Below, piece by piece: positions 42,560 to 54,499 of a stretch of 64,000 nt of DNA (within the stretch, counting starts at the first letter, position 1; each line of letters opens with the position of its first letter). The stretch is from contig NC_030681.2 in the NCBI RefSeq assembly GCF_000004195.4, positions 21,220,482 to 21,284,481 of the forward strand. Reading direction: 5' to 3'. The notes beneath the pieces were generated by a model that saw nothing but the letters and a program-made list of their open reading frames with translations, did not search any database and had not been told where the DNA came from. This DNA comes from Xenopus tropicalis (lineage: Eukaryota; Chordata; Amphibia; Anura; Pipidae). Position numbers and translations under genes: made by a program.

Positions 42560-42960
42560 TTGCTAAAGCAGAGGATGTTTTTGGTTATGACATGAGTTAT
42601 GGATTTACAAAAAGGTTTTGACGTGGTCCTACATTTCATTTATTCCCCAGAATTATCTCTGACACCACTCGATTGCTTCATAAAACCTGAAGCGTTTGCA
42701 TTAGCGTCGGGCAGGAATAATCTGACGGTATCAAGTCCCCTATTCATCTTGCTGCCGCCAACGAGTTTCCCGCCTTCATATTAGGGAGGTTGCATTATTC
42801 AGCCAGATTAATCTTAAATTAACAACAAGAATTGTGTTCCCGGCGTGTTCAATTCTGCTTATGACACTGCTGCTTTATGGGTTGCGTCTCTGTCATTTGC
42901 AGTAGCAAAGCCCCTGAATACTGGAGATCTTTGGGGCGATTAGATTAGGAAACTCTATTA
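42560..42960. promoter_or_regulatory. Candidate conserved noncoding element
   Basis: Low-repeat, balanced sequence with TTTGCATTAGCGTCGGGCAG, CAGATTAATCTTAAATTAAC and 'gcgattagatta', rich in homeodomain-type TAAT and octamer-like cores. It lies 2.4 kb past ppp1r21. Conservation is inferred, not shown. Confidence 0.35.
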
Positions 42961-43044
42961 ATACAATTTCAGCAGAAGGCATTTTGCTGCTTCAGCACAG
43001 TTATTGTTTTCAAGGGCATTATCTGTCCTGAGATAGATACACAA

Positions 43045-43520
43045 ACTCACTCCTACATACACACATACACACTGGCACATACACACTCCTACATACACAC
43101 ATACACACTGGCACATACACACTCCTACATACACACATACACACTGGCACATACACACTCCTACATACACACATACACACTGGCACATACACACTCCTAC
43201 ATACACACATACACACTGGCACATACACACTCCTACATACACACATACACACTGGCACATACACACTCCTACATACACACATACACACTGGCACATACAC
43301 ACATACACACTCCCATATACACACTCCTACATACACACATACACACTGGCACATACACACTCCTACATACACACATACACACTGGCACATACACACTCCT
43401 ACATACACACATACACACTGGCACATACACACTCCTACATACACACATACACACTGGCACATACACACATACACACTCCCATATACACACTCCTATATAC
43501 ACACTGGCACATACACACTT
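43045..43520. repeat. 36-bp ACAC-rich minisatellite
   Basis: The unit 'actcctacatacacacatac' plus 'acactggcacatacac' is repeated about 12 times, with two variant units containing 'acactcccatatacac' at about 43300-43320 and 43465-43495. It is open in several minus-strand frames because 36 is a multiple of three. Confidence 0.95.
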
Positions 43521-43879
43521 TATTTTGCAATTGACCTGTGTTCTCTTTTGTGTTCTTTATGTTTAAAATAATAAAACATTACCTATAAAAAAGGTATCCA
43601 AACTGGAGGGGGCAAAGCAGTAGGAGGGGGTGTCAAAGCTTGCAGAGGCCAATTTAAATTCTTTGGGACTGGTAAATATCTTTAATCTGTCACTGTCGTC
43701 CTACAATGAAAACATGTTGTGGGTTTAAGTTTTGCGGGTTGAGTTGAAATTTTCCTTCACCAGTGCTCATCCCTCAACACCTTTCCACTGCTGGAATAAT
43801 AACAATTATAACGGGCATCACTCCCATCCAGATAAAAACCTTTAGTTTATAAGAGGGGTGAAAGGGTTCCCCAAAGTTA

Positions 43880-44400
43880 ATGTGGGATCATTTTAGTTAT
43901 TTTTGGGTAATTGCAGGGTTTGGCCACTAGGTAGTAGTAGTGGGTAAGGTTAAGTTAGGTTAAGTAGTTATTGGTGTAGTATTAGTGGCCACTAGGGGGA
44001 GCTAGAGAGAAGGGAAACACTTGGAAGTTCTAGAAGGGTGTGGCTACAGGGTATAAAAGCAGAGTAGGAGAATGAACAGAGGGAAAGGCAGTGTGTGATC
44101 TTTTGGGATTAACTGTGTAGAGAGGTATGTTAACCTGCTTGGTGGAATTAACATCTGCTGCTTGTGTGTAAAGAAAGTGCCTTGTCTGTCCTGGATGTAA
44201 GTACAAAGTGCAACTCCCTGCACCCTTGTGTTTCTTAGTGTGGGTGAGCAAGAGGGGATTACTGCCTAATACTATTGAAATCTGCCCAGCCATTGGCAGG
44301 GTGCTTTCCCTCCTGTTGGTGCTTTCCTTGTTCTTCTCTTTGCCCTTGAGCTTTGTGCGGCCGTTTGTTTCATATAACATATTCCCTCTTCCAGATTAAG
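43880..44400 (+). other. TATA-containing, possibly LTR-like segment
   Basis: A TATAAAAG box at 44052-44059 is followed by 'agtaggagaatgaacagag' and about 340 bases without exon features; two CCACTAG strings lie upstream. It could be a solo LTR or other repeat promoter, but I found no matching LTR ends or target duplication. Confidence 0.3.
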
Positions 44401-45187
44401 TTCCAAGTCCGTCCCAGTTTAATCCAATTCCAACTTGGAGGGGCAGGATGTCTTTTCCCCCCCACTTTGCCTTTACTCCCTACTCAACCCCTGCACAGTA
44501 TGGAATGCTCCAATCATTAATGTGTCCATTGTTTATTATTTATATTCAATCTAAAATTCTTTGAGCAAATGTGAATAAAATCTGAATTTCGAGTATATAA
44601 TGTCTTTAAAAACTAATGATCTAATTACATGAAATCATTTTGTTCCCCACCCAGTTACACAACCGCTCATCTCTGAAATAAGACTTCCTTACGTATATTA
44701 GACCCCACCCAAAATGGCCCTGGGTGCTGGATGTTTGTTTTTTGTTTCCCAGGGGTCCTCTGAAAGGTAAAGTGTAAAATGTGATGTTCAGAAAAGCTGA
44801 AGTAAGGAAGATTTTCTTTTAGACTGTATTTTATAATGATTTATATACTTTGTAAAGTAGGTGTCCTGCTTTTTTAATATAATCGTATTTTTTTGCCTAA
44901 AAGACTACCATTGGCCACACCCAAAATGGCCCAGAGTGCCAGATGTCTGTTTTTCCTTTCCCAGAACTCCTCTAAAGGTGACCAAAGCCAGATCCACTCA
45001 TCAAATGAGCGCATCCGGACCCAATTTGGCAACCCATATTCTGGGACTAATTGGGCTGATCCAATGGTTGGGCTTAGGGGCCTGCAAAGACCTGTCAGAT
45101 GAGATCCACATCAAAGTGCCAATGTGCTTCTTGTCCAATGGGATTTCCATACCTACCCAATGGATATTTGACTAATTTTTGCCCATA

Positions 45188-45793
45188 TACTGTATATACT
45201 CGAGTATAAGCCTAGTTTTTCAGCACCCAAAATGTGCTGACAAAGTTACCCTCGGCTTGTACTCGAGTCGGGTGCCATGGGTCCCTCCAGACTAGCACCC
45301 TCTGTCCTTTGTGTGCAAATTAAACCACCTGCAACCAGACCCTCCAGTGCCCTGGCCCGCTTCCAAATTCATCTTCATCTACCATCCTCACCTGCCCCAT
45401 TCTGCACTATACATTGCACTTTATATTCTATATAAACCATAGTTTTGAAGGATTTTAACTCTTTGTGTTTTAGCTTGGTTGCTGATTGAGCTAAGGGGGT
45501 AGTACTCTTAAGGTATCATTGTTGATACCATATTGTTTTTGTTGACCTTCTTCACCACTAGAGCTAGTTCACTGTTTTTCTTTGTAAAAAAATTTTTAGA
45601 AACATATACCCCACTGATGCCTCATTTAATGTAATTTAATTGGTATTTATTTTGATTATTGAAACTTAGCAGTAGCGGCTGCATTTCCCACCCTAGGCTT
45701 ATACTCGAGTCAATACGTTTTTCCAGTTTTCTTATGTAAAATTAGGTACCTCGGCTTATATTCGGATCGGCTTATACTCGAGTATATACGGTA
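45188..45793. mobile_element. 606-bp element with CTCGAG-containing inverted ends
   Basis: The left end TACTGTATATACTCGAGTAT(AAGCC) and right end (GGCTT)ATACTCGAGTATATACGGTA are inverted copies with one mismatch in 25. Two shorter copies of the 'tactcgagtc' motif lie inside. It is nonautonomous; superfamily not settled. Confidence 0.75.
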
Positions 45794-46094
45794 CTGGTAT
45801 GTCTCACTTAGGCACAGACACATACACCCCCCCTCCACTAGTAGTGTCTGGGGCAAGAGAGTGCATACTAGGGGTAGGCAAGAGAGGTACCTGCCTAATG
45901 CCTCAATGCCTATGTAAAGTCCCTGACTGACTTATTTGGCCATACACTCACTGACCTCAGGCCACAAAACCCTGACCCTTAGATATAATGAATTATAATG
46001 ACTATGGAAAGCTGTAAGGAACGCTGTGGCCAGACAACCTGACAGCAGTGAAAACACTTAGACAAAAATGAAACTGTGCCTTGATAAAAGCAAT

Positions 46095-46510
46095 AGCTGT
46101 ATATATTTATCCCTATATAGCCAAAAGTATGAGAACCACTGCCTTTCCAACATCTTATACCAAAACCAAGGAGATTAATATAAAGTTGGTCCTCTCTTTG
46201 CTGCTAAAACAGCCTTTAACTTCTTCTCTTCTAGGAAGGCTTCACACTGGGTGTTGGAGCATTGTTGGTGGGATTTGCTTCCAGTCACACGAGGTTGGGC
46301 ACTGATTGGCTCACAGGGGGTGTTCCAAATCCAAATCAAGTGTTCAGCTGGGTTAAAGTCAGGACAGTCACATCCTTCCACTCCTATCTCAGCAAACCCA
46401 TTCTGTATGGAGCTGGCTTTGTGCATGGGGTTTTCATTCTGCTGGGACAGGAAAGGCTTTACCCAATACAGAATTGTGAGGAATGTCACTGTGTGATGCA
46501 CTGGTGCTTG
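46095..46510 (-). pseudogene. Tc1/mariner transposase relic (C-terminal part)
   Basis: On the minus strand, 46175-46501 stays open and reads a CPDFNPAEHLIW segment, the equivalent of the 'D..PIEHLW' region next to the last catalytic acid of Tc1-like transposases, then a 'QCEAFLEEKKLKAVLAAKRG' tail. The catalytic N-terminal part and helix-turn-helix are absent and the ends are decayed, so it is inactive. Confidence 0.75.
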
Positions 46511-46636
46511 TGGCAGCAGCGGTATATTATGGGGAGGGTCAGACTGGGCCAGCGCTACAAGAAAAATGGTGAGTCCTGACCCTTATGGACCTCACAGACC
46601 CAGACCCACTCCCCATTTGACACTATAGGAGCTCTC

Positions 46637-46948
46637 TAGTGATGTGCAGGATGGCCTGAAACTTATGGGTTTACCTGCAGGTCAGGAGAGTTTGGGCCGC
46701 CACTCACACAATATTGGGGGGACGTGGGTGGGTTTGGTCTGAGCTCTCACTTCCGCCCTCCCCGCCTGTGACCTTACACTGCCTGTCTCTCAGCCTCTAT
46801 TTATAGGCTCACACCTGCCCCACTCCGCCCCGTTTATGATGTCAGAAATGGGGCGGGTCTATAAATAGAGGTGCATTGCTGGGTCAGGTTGGGAGGCAGT
46901 GGGTTAGGGTCAGAGCAGGTTGACAAAATGTCCACCCACACATCACTA
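46637..46948. mobile_element. hAT-like element
   Basis: TAGTGATGTGCAGG at the left and CCACACATCACTA at the right are inverted ends of the TAGTGATG type. The 8-bp flanks agree at five of eight bases only. Confidence 0.6.
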
Positions 46949-47170
46949 GCGCTTTACTCTGACTCCCCAATCAGGGACACAAGGGGAAAATACAAGGTAT
47001 GCACAGGGGGGAGTGCAACGTTGGCTTTTGGAGGACCTCATGTCCAAGGCAGGGGCCCCAGGGGTGTGTGGGGGGACCCTGAGGTGACAACCCTGGTTGG
47101 CCCGGGACCCCCAAGTCCAACCCTGAAGCAGGATGCCAACAACCAAAAGATTTAATATATTCAATAAATG

Positions 47171-47300
47171 TTGGCTGCACTCCAGTATCCGTGTTTTATT
47201 CCACTGAAAAAGCCCCCAAGCAGGAACCGAAACTTAAAATTTTAATTTTAGTATTTAATAATACTTTAAGAAACACAGATATTGGAGTGCAACCAACCTT
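47171..47300. mobile_element. Foldback element beside a TA run
   Basis: 'ttggctgcactccagtatccgtgttt' (from 47171) is inverted at about 47271-47300 ('aaacacagatattggagtgcaaccaa') with few mismatches, followed directly by a (TA) run. The design resembles the foldbacks at 61866 and 62023. Confidence 0.65.
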
Positions 47301-47489
47301 TATTGTATATATATATATACTGTATATAGACAGAGTACTTCTAAAAGACAAATACTCGATAGGGAGTTACCTGTGAATCTGGGGGCGAGGGACCTCACAT
47401 TTCTTTCTTGCCAGGAGTTTCCCAGAGTGAATGAGCGCACACAGTCCTACCAACCATGTATCTTTCCATCTTTCAGCTTCAGCCTGAAT

Positions 47490-48160
47490 CCTTCTTCACC
47501 TCGGTGCCATCAGAATCATCTCATGAAACAGTCGCTGGTGCCCAATGCAAGCCGCTGGCCGCAGGAAGACACTTAAAGACAATTTCATGTACTCCCTAAT
47601 GGCTGATTGCTCTGCATTCGAGTGAATTTCCCGCTGATGAGCCGGAGACCCTCGTAACCCCCACAACTGTGTCAAAGTCATAAGAACGCCAACTTGCAAC
47701 TTCTCCACCGCCATTTGCTTAATTTCTCCCCATTTAAATAATGTTCCGCTTAATGACGTTCCGTCGGCTTCTTGAGCCTCAGATTTATGAAAGTCATTTT
47801 TCACCAATCCAGCGAATTGTTCAGAGATTAGTGACATAATGGCGAGGGTGACAGCTACGGAAATGGCTGGCAAATTATGAACATTCCTTCTCTTTAAATC
47901 CTCTTCCGAGACGTGTAATGCTTTGTTAACAAAGTTATTTCTTTCCCAGACAGTAACTTGCCGGGGCTTTTTTTCCCGGCGCACTGCAGACGAGCAGAGA
48001 GCATTTTTCATCGGTAGCGAAGTGTAATAAAAAGCCTATCATTGTCACCAAACAGAGGAATGAAAAAGGGATAACAATGAGCCGCCCAGAAGCACAGGCA
48101 CTGCGGCAGATTAAATAGAAGCTTGGGGCTGAACATTCCGCCATATTGGTTTTGGGGTTT
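47490..48160. promoter_or_regulatory. Candidate conserved noncoding element (or diverged exon)
   Basis: About 670 bases of balanced, repeat-free sequence lie between transposon-rich stretches, with many A/T-rich cores such as CATTTAAATAATGTTCCGCT and GCTTTGTTAACAAAGTTATT (an HNF1-like palindrome). A 171-codon frame is open on the minus strand (48011-47496) but has no recognisable domain, no clear splice sites and no relatives I know. I read it as a regulatory element first. Confidence 0.4.
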
Positions 48161-48169
48161 GTTGGCCCC

Positions 48170-50160
48170 AATATGATTGTCTCTGTAGGAGCTGCCAGAT
48201 CAATTTAGTCTCTGATGAAAAACAGACCCCTTATGCCCCACATTGTAAGTTCAAAGTCCCCGGCTAAATATGTTCTTGATTTGCTGTTTGGGCCGCTATT
48301 CAGCGCTCCATTTGCCTCATTGGGTTGCGCTGGATGGATAGATATCTTCATTACAGTTGTGCAACATGTGGGTCTCAGCTGCTGATAAGCTAAACGTGGC
48401 GCTGGTGCTAGGGCTGGGCTACATAGCTACTACATATTATATCCATCTGTGGTACAGGGGCCTATATCTTTTTGGTGCACCCTTGCCTTGCTGTCCACAC
48501 GTGTCCCCACCCAACACACTCACAAACACCCATCTCCCCCACCCACAACCCACCCATGCAGTTGGGTCAAGTAGTATTGGCGCCCAAGGCAACACTGCAT
48601 GCCCTGGTGCACTGACTGACTGCCCCCCAACAAGCTTCTCACCCCCAGTCTGCATGCCAGCTCCTGCTACACTCTCTCCCCCACCTATCTTTACCCCTCA
48701 AATTGCTCACCCCAATTGTGCCTGAGGCAACCAGCCTATCCCTAGTTCAAGTAGGGTTGGCACCTTTCCTCGTGGCACTTAATTCATGGGTGGGGGCAAT
48801 TACTTCACAGGGGGCGGGGCTATGATGCAACCATGTCTATCTAGGAAAGTCCTGTCTGGTTTTCCTAATTTGGAAAAACGGGGCAGGCAGTTTAGACTCA
48901 CAGCCCTTCCGAAAACTGGGCTGTCCGGGTCAAAACCAGACAGATAGCAACGTTTAAGCCCTGTGCCCGCTTAACACTACTATTACTGCTAATAATAACA
49001 AGATGGAAGGCACACTGGGGCCTGAGCCAGCAGGAGATCTGACAGCAGTTTTAATCTCTAACCAGTGTGGCCACTAACAATGAGGTCCAGGCACCTCAAA
49101 AAATTGCCACCCTAAAGCCAATCCCAGAAATACTGATATACAAATAGGATTGGCACCTACTGCTTGGGGTCCTTACTGGCTGATGACACAAGGGGTGTGG
49201 GCAGGGCTGAGAGAAGGTGGGATCAGTGATGTAAAGGGGTGGGGTTGGGACCCTGTATTATGTTAAGTGACCATCTGTATACTTCAAAGGGATCACATTG
49301 CAGCACTCCCACTGGGTGAAAAAAGTGTTTATTTGTGTACATTGCCGGTAAATGTCTAATGCCCACCCGACCCTGCTGAGTATTTTACTGGCCATGCCGG
49401 TAACCCTAAGTAACCAACAGACTATCTCTATTTAGAAGGGATGGATCGTTACCTAAGCACAATGAAGGTTACAGAGTATGTGGGTTTAACTGGGTGAATT
49501 GGGGCATTGGGGCATAATATAAACTGCCTTGCTTTCCAGACAGGATTGTTGGGAGATACAACCTGTAGTTCTCAGCTTCTCTCCCCCTGGAGTAATGCTC
49601 TTGTATGAACCTTTATCCACAGCGAATTTCTTGTGGTATCTCTATTCCCAACATTCCCACTTGTGCTTTAAGAAGGACATTTGCAGAGTTAATATATCAC
49701 ATTCCGCTGCCATCGTCTTTACTTTAAATTGTCCTCAAAACACCAATGACTTCCAGGTCTCATCAGTCTTTCCCTGGACAAATCTATGCTCTCAGCTCCT
49801 TTACTGGCACAGTAAAAGGGAAGGCATCGCCATTAATTCTGATGGCACGTGGGCTCCTCTGGGACCATTGATGTATCTGTCTTGCCAGGACACATGTCAT
49901 ATTCTGGAGCAACATTCAATCCAAGCACATCTCAATGTGTGTAACTGCCTCCCACAAGCACCTAGATATGTTGCAAGCTGTTGAGGAATATATAATGTAA
50001 AAGAAAGTACCTTCAGGCTATCAACTATGGCATCATAAAGTCGGGACTCTGGGTCTATATAGGGCATTTCTGCTACTGGTAATTGGTTCCAATGCTGCCC
50101 TCAAGCCATGAACCTGCGGGGAGGACAGACTACAGGCTCAATAAGAGAGGTATAATGGGG
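48170..50160. other. Intergenic stretch without recognised gene
   Basis: Mostly unique-looking DNA. Longer frames at 48357-48725 and 49529-49984 have no family resemblance, and the first is driven by a C-rich patch (about 48480-48700). Confidence 0.45.
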
Positions 50161-50205
50161 ATATGCAGAAGTCACAAGAAAAGCACACAATTACAGGCCA
50201 AGAGC

Positions 50206-50560
50206 CACAGCCAGGGGTTCTAGGGCCACAGCAAGAGGTGCCAGAGCCACAGCAAGGGGTGCCAGAGCCACAGCAAGAGGTGCCAGAGCCACAGCAAGGG
50301 GTGCCAGAGCCACAGCAAGAGGTGCCAGAGCCACAGCAAGAGGTGCCAGAGCCACAGCAAGGGGTGCCAGAGCCACAGCAAGAGGTGCCAGAGCCACAGC
50401 AAGAGGTGCCAGAGCCACAGCAAGAGGTGCCAGAGCCACAGCAAGAGGTGCCAGAGCCACAGCAAGAGGTGCCAGAGCCACAGCAAGAGGTGCCAGAGCC
50501 ACAGCAAGGGGTGCCAGAGCCAGGGGTTCTAGGGCTAGAGCAAGAGGTGCCAGAGCCACT
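50206..50560. repeat. 21-bp coding-phase minisatellite
   Basis: About 14 copies of 'gtgccagagccacagcaagag' occur, with an a/g variant in the last triplet. Since 21 is a multiple of three, one plus frame (50163-50621) reads VPEPQQE/VPEPQQG repeats and three minus frames are open too. There is no signal peptide, domain or flanking exon evidence, so I treat it as noncoding. Confidence 0.9.
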
Positions 50561-50639
50561 GGTAAATCTCTCATGGGGGTGGGTGAACACTGAAAGGTTT
50601 ATACTTATGACCCTGGGTTAATGTATCAGGGATGGAAAA

Positions 50640-53600
50640 ACAGAGCTAAAGCCTGAGCTTTGTAACCCCCCCATCCCACTGTAGATAAAGGAAGACAAGC
50701 AATTCACCAGATGTCACATTCCGATCATGGAAACCTTACATACTACTGGAATTCCACCTTTCAAGCTACAATAAATTCAAACCAATATGTGCACTGACCT
50801 AGCCAATGGGAAACACTCCCTAAAGTTTATCGCTGGTTCCATCTGTTCCTGGAGGGAAGGCAAGGGGCACACAGAGACACTCACAGAAACTGCAACAGTG
50901 CCCACAAGCACCCCCATCAGCTGATTTCCAGTTGGTCAGGTTCCAGTGGGGAAGAATCCAAGGAAAGGCAGAAGCCCCTCTTGTCCCCCTGCGGATGGCT
51001 AAAGTATATTATGCAAAGGCCAATTAGCAGGAGAGCAGACACAGCTACTGGGGGGGCAGCACATGGAGATGGGGGGCTGGTAAAGACTAGCAAAGCTAAT
51101 TGCTTGTGGGTTATGCATGGAAACGAGTTTGCACCCCAAGTGTGCATATGGGGAACAAGAGGGCCCCTTTTTTATTTCTTTTTCGCTTGGTGGACTGGGG
51201 CCATAGAGTAATTTATCCTTCTTAACATGAACGGCACCTTCACTGGGAGTAAGTGGAGCTGAGACTCCATATCAGCTGCTGCAAAGAAGCTGCCCACCAT
51301 CCCTGTGCCTCCTTCATTCAGAAACCCACACTAGCCACCAGATGTTTTGGCACCACAACTCCCAGAACCCACAAGAGCCTCGTAGCCCAAAAACATCTGA
51401 AGTAGTTCCAGTTGCTCATGTTTATAACTAAAGCTAAATCTGAAAGGACTGGGGGGAGAGAAACAGTATTTAATGGTTCTGTTGCCTGATTATTTCACAC
51501 GAAACCATCTCAGTATGAGGTGCAATTTGCTATTTTTACATTTTTTGTGAAAATGAGATGACAGGTTGGCTGTTTTATTTCAATCACTTTCTTCTCAGAA
51601 CATTCCCAGTTGTGTGTGTGTAACATCCCGGAGGATTTGTCACTTCTCCAAGTGTAATGCAGTCTGTAGCTACAAGTCCAATGAACTGCTGGGAATAAGA
51701 AGATTTTGGGAAGGGGCCAAGTAGAGAAAGGCAGAGGCACCTCCTACCAGCTGATTCAACAGCTACATTTCCGCTCTAAGTAACCGGCTTGACATTTCTC
51801 CAGTGTTATGTTCTAGTGATCCCATTATTAAGCCCCATTATACATGATACTGCCTTCAGAGCAGCCCTGACCCACAAGCAAAGCACAACTGCTGGCCTTG
51901 GACCAGTTCAGAACCCCAATATATAATGTGTACCATCTAACCCAATTCTTTGTTTAGCTTTAGTTCTTAGAACATAGTCAATATCCGGGCACTCTTTGTT
52001 TCATATAAACAAACCATAACAAACCAACCCTGCCCTCCAGGAACAACCCCCCACCACAAAAATGGCCTTTCCGTTTAATGGAGAAGGTTAGCAGCCAAAC
52101 AAAAAGTGGCTATAAGCCTAGACAGAAGGACACTATAAGTGGAGCTGGTAAGTTACACTAAGGTGCAGTAGGTTCCCAAGTGATCTTGTATTCCCACAAG
52201 ATTTATTAAAAACATAACATGCTTTTCAAATGTTTTGCAAAATGAGGATAAACAGACTAAAAAAATACATTCTTTGCTGTCAGTCCCGTGCCAAGCCCGC
52301 AGCCAGCTAAGCTCTGCCTTGTGGTTTCATCATTCTCTCTCTGTCCCCACTTAACCTTGGGCTGAGTTCCTATGTGACTCTATGGCAGTTCTTCATGGGA
52401 CTTCTGGTAAGAAATCTGATAGAGCAGTTGCCCCAGCTATTGACTCCACTCATGATTGGCAGAGAGAGGAGCAGCTCATAGTCAGTGGGTACAATGCAGC
52501 AGCCCCTCTGGCATTTGCAAGAACCCACAGATTGCCAGTCTGGGCCTGGCACTAGCCCACAACTGTTATAAGGAAAGCTCCTCATGGATGGACAACTAAA
52601 AAGTTGGCCAAGAATGTCTGTGTGAGAAAATGGGTTTCTCATATGACTTCACAGTCTGTACCTTTTGGGTTCACATCACCCTGCTGGGGTCCAACATGTG
52701 GTCAGGATCTCTGTGTATGAGGTTACACACGTGTGGCACCCTAGCTGGGTACTACAGCTCTAGTTCCAAATAGATGCAACACAGGAAAAAGCTATTCACC
52801 CCAATATCCCCCTATCTGGCCTTCAGCTTGGGCATTCATTAGTATCCCAGAAAGCAAATGAGCATTCTCCCCAGATGCCATCTAAGCTGCCTCTGCCCCC
52901 CAACCTCTGCTTTAGGACCCCTCAATGGCACCACTACCACAGTTTGGGCGAGCAAGTCCCATATTTTTCCATTTTTGTTATTGCATGGGATGTACCATTC
53001 CCCTTTCCTTCACTCGGTTGGGGTATTCTCCCCAGGAAACAAATCCTACCACCCCCCAGCAGAACTGTTGGGTTTCCCCCTGCCCAATACCTTTAAACCA
53101 GGGCATTAAGAGAATTTGCCAGTCCCTTTAGCTCCATTACACATTTTGGGGATGATTTGGTAACTTTAACCCATCAGACATATGCTTATTCTAGGTTTCC
53201 TATACAGTGGGGTAATTACAATCACCATGAGTGGATGAGTAACTGAGGTGCCATTGAGTACTTAATATAATCACAAGCCATTATCAATTTTACAAAAGAT
53301 GTTTTCTGAGCAAAGGGCCCCGCTTGAAGTCAGGGGCCCAGGCCTATATGTGGCCCTATGGCTGCTTGTGGAGAACTGAGTGAAGGAGGGAAGTCAGGCC
53401 ATTAACCCCAATGTTATGAATGTGTTTTATACATTTATGTCCAGTCCAGCAGCCCCATACAAATATGCCATAAGGAGCCCGGACCCACAGCAATCGCTCA
53501 CATATTTGGCATTCTTGTAATGACGCGCTTAATTTAATGCAGCCGCTCTTTGCTGTACAAAGGGGACTCTGCTCTTCAGAGAAATCCCAGACCCTGCAGG

Positions 53601-54240
53601 AAAAGACAGATAAATATTTATACGTATCTATATAGCCATGAATATCCTGAATATAATATCCTTATATATATTACTTGGTGAAGTCATCGGCTATAATCAG
53701 TGCCTAGTGAGGCAATTTGTGTCACGTGACCCACTGAAACTTGTATATTATAAATAATAATGTACCCCCTGTTGTAAAATATAAGGATATTAGAAGTCAC
53801 CTCTATAAAAGCACTCGTCCTTTACAACAGAAGGTACATAATTCACTATATACTGGTATGGCAGCGCCATTCAAACCACCTAAGGATGAATCACAAATAG
53901 GTAGCCAGCCCACTAGTACCAGTAGCCAACGCACTGGGGCAGCAGCATTTTAAGACTTATTTACAAATGCAGAAAAATGAGTAATTCTCAGATGCAAATT
54001 GCTATAATTGTACCCACAATGCAGCATTTTTGCAAACAAATCTTCTGAGGGTCCCTGTGCAGAGTATGTGGGGGGCACAGACACTAGTGATCATTAGGCA
54101 GAAAGTGAAGGTCCCATTCCTACCCAGCTGGCAGAGTTGTTCAGGGAAATAAAGAGCAAACATGTAATAGGCTGGGGGGCCGCACTGCTGATGTTGCGCC
54201 CCATTGGTTATAATTAACACATATTCTAAAGCCAAACCAT
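50640..54240. other. Intergenic stretch without recognised gene
   Basis: Unique-looking and low-repeat DNA. No exon with recognisable protein is seen. Weak (TATA) tracts lie around 53610-53670. A segment with 'taccccctgttgtaaaatataaggatattagaagtcacc' (53760-53805) matches 'accccctactgtaaattaaaaggatatcagaagtcaccc' near 608-650, so it is a dispersed repeat. Confidence 0.45.
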
Positions 54241-54282
54241 ATTCCCAAGTAGCAGCAGTACCTACCCCAATACCAAAACGAA

Positions 54283-54296
54283 CCACCAGGTGGCGT
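54283..54296 (+). promoter_or_regulatory. CTCF-like motif
   Basis: CCACCAGGTGGCGT fits the CTCF core well and has the same orientation as the one at 4314. It lies about 200 bases before the second CpG-rich block. Confidence 0.5.
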
Positions 54297-54499
54297 CTGT
54301 TCCCAAACTAGAACTAGGGGTTCCCCTGGCTGCCAGTTTAACTCACAAATGGCACTTAGTGAACTCGCCCAATCCAGTGCGGCCCCCCTGCTGACAGCTG
54401 GGCTGTAAGATAAAGAGCCGTGGGGCTGTCAGTAGGAGAGGGGCAGAAATGAGAAATATTTCTATGAATTGCAGGTTCAGCCACAAAGGAAGTATCAGT

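Noticed and set aside
42958..43502. Cys/Val-rich frames resembling a cysteine-rich protein
   Set aside because: They come from a 36-bp minisatellite whose length is a multiple of three; three frames are open together.
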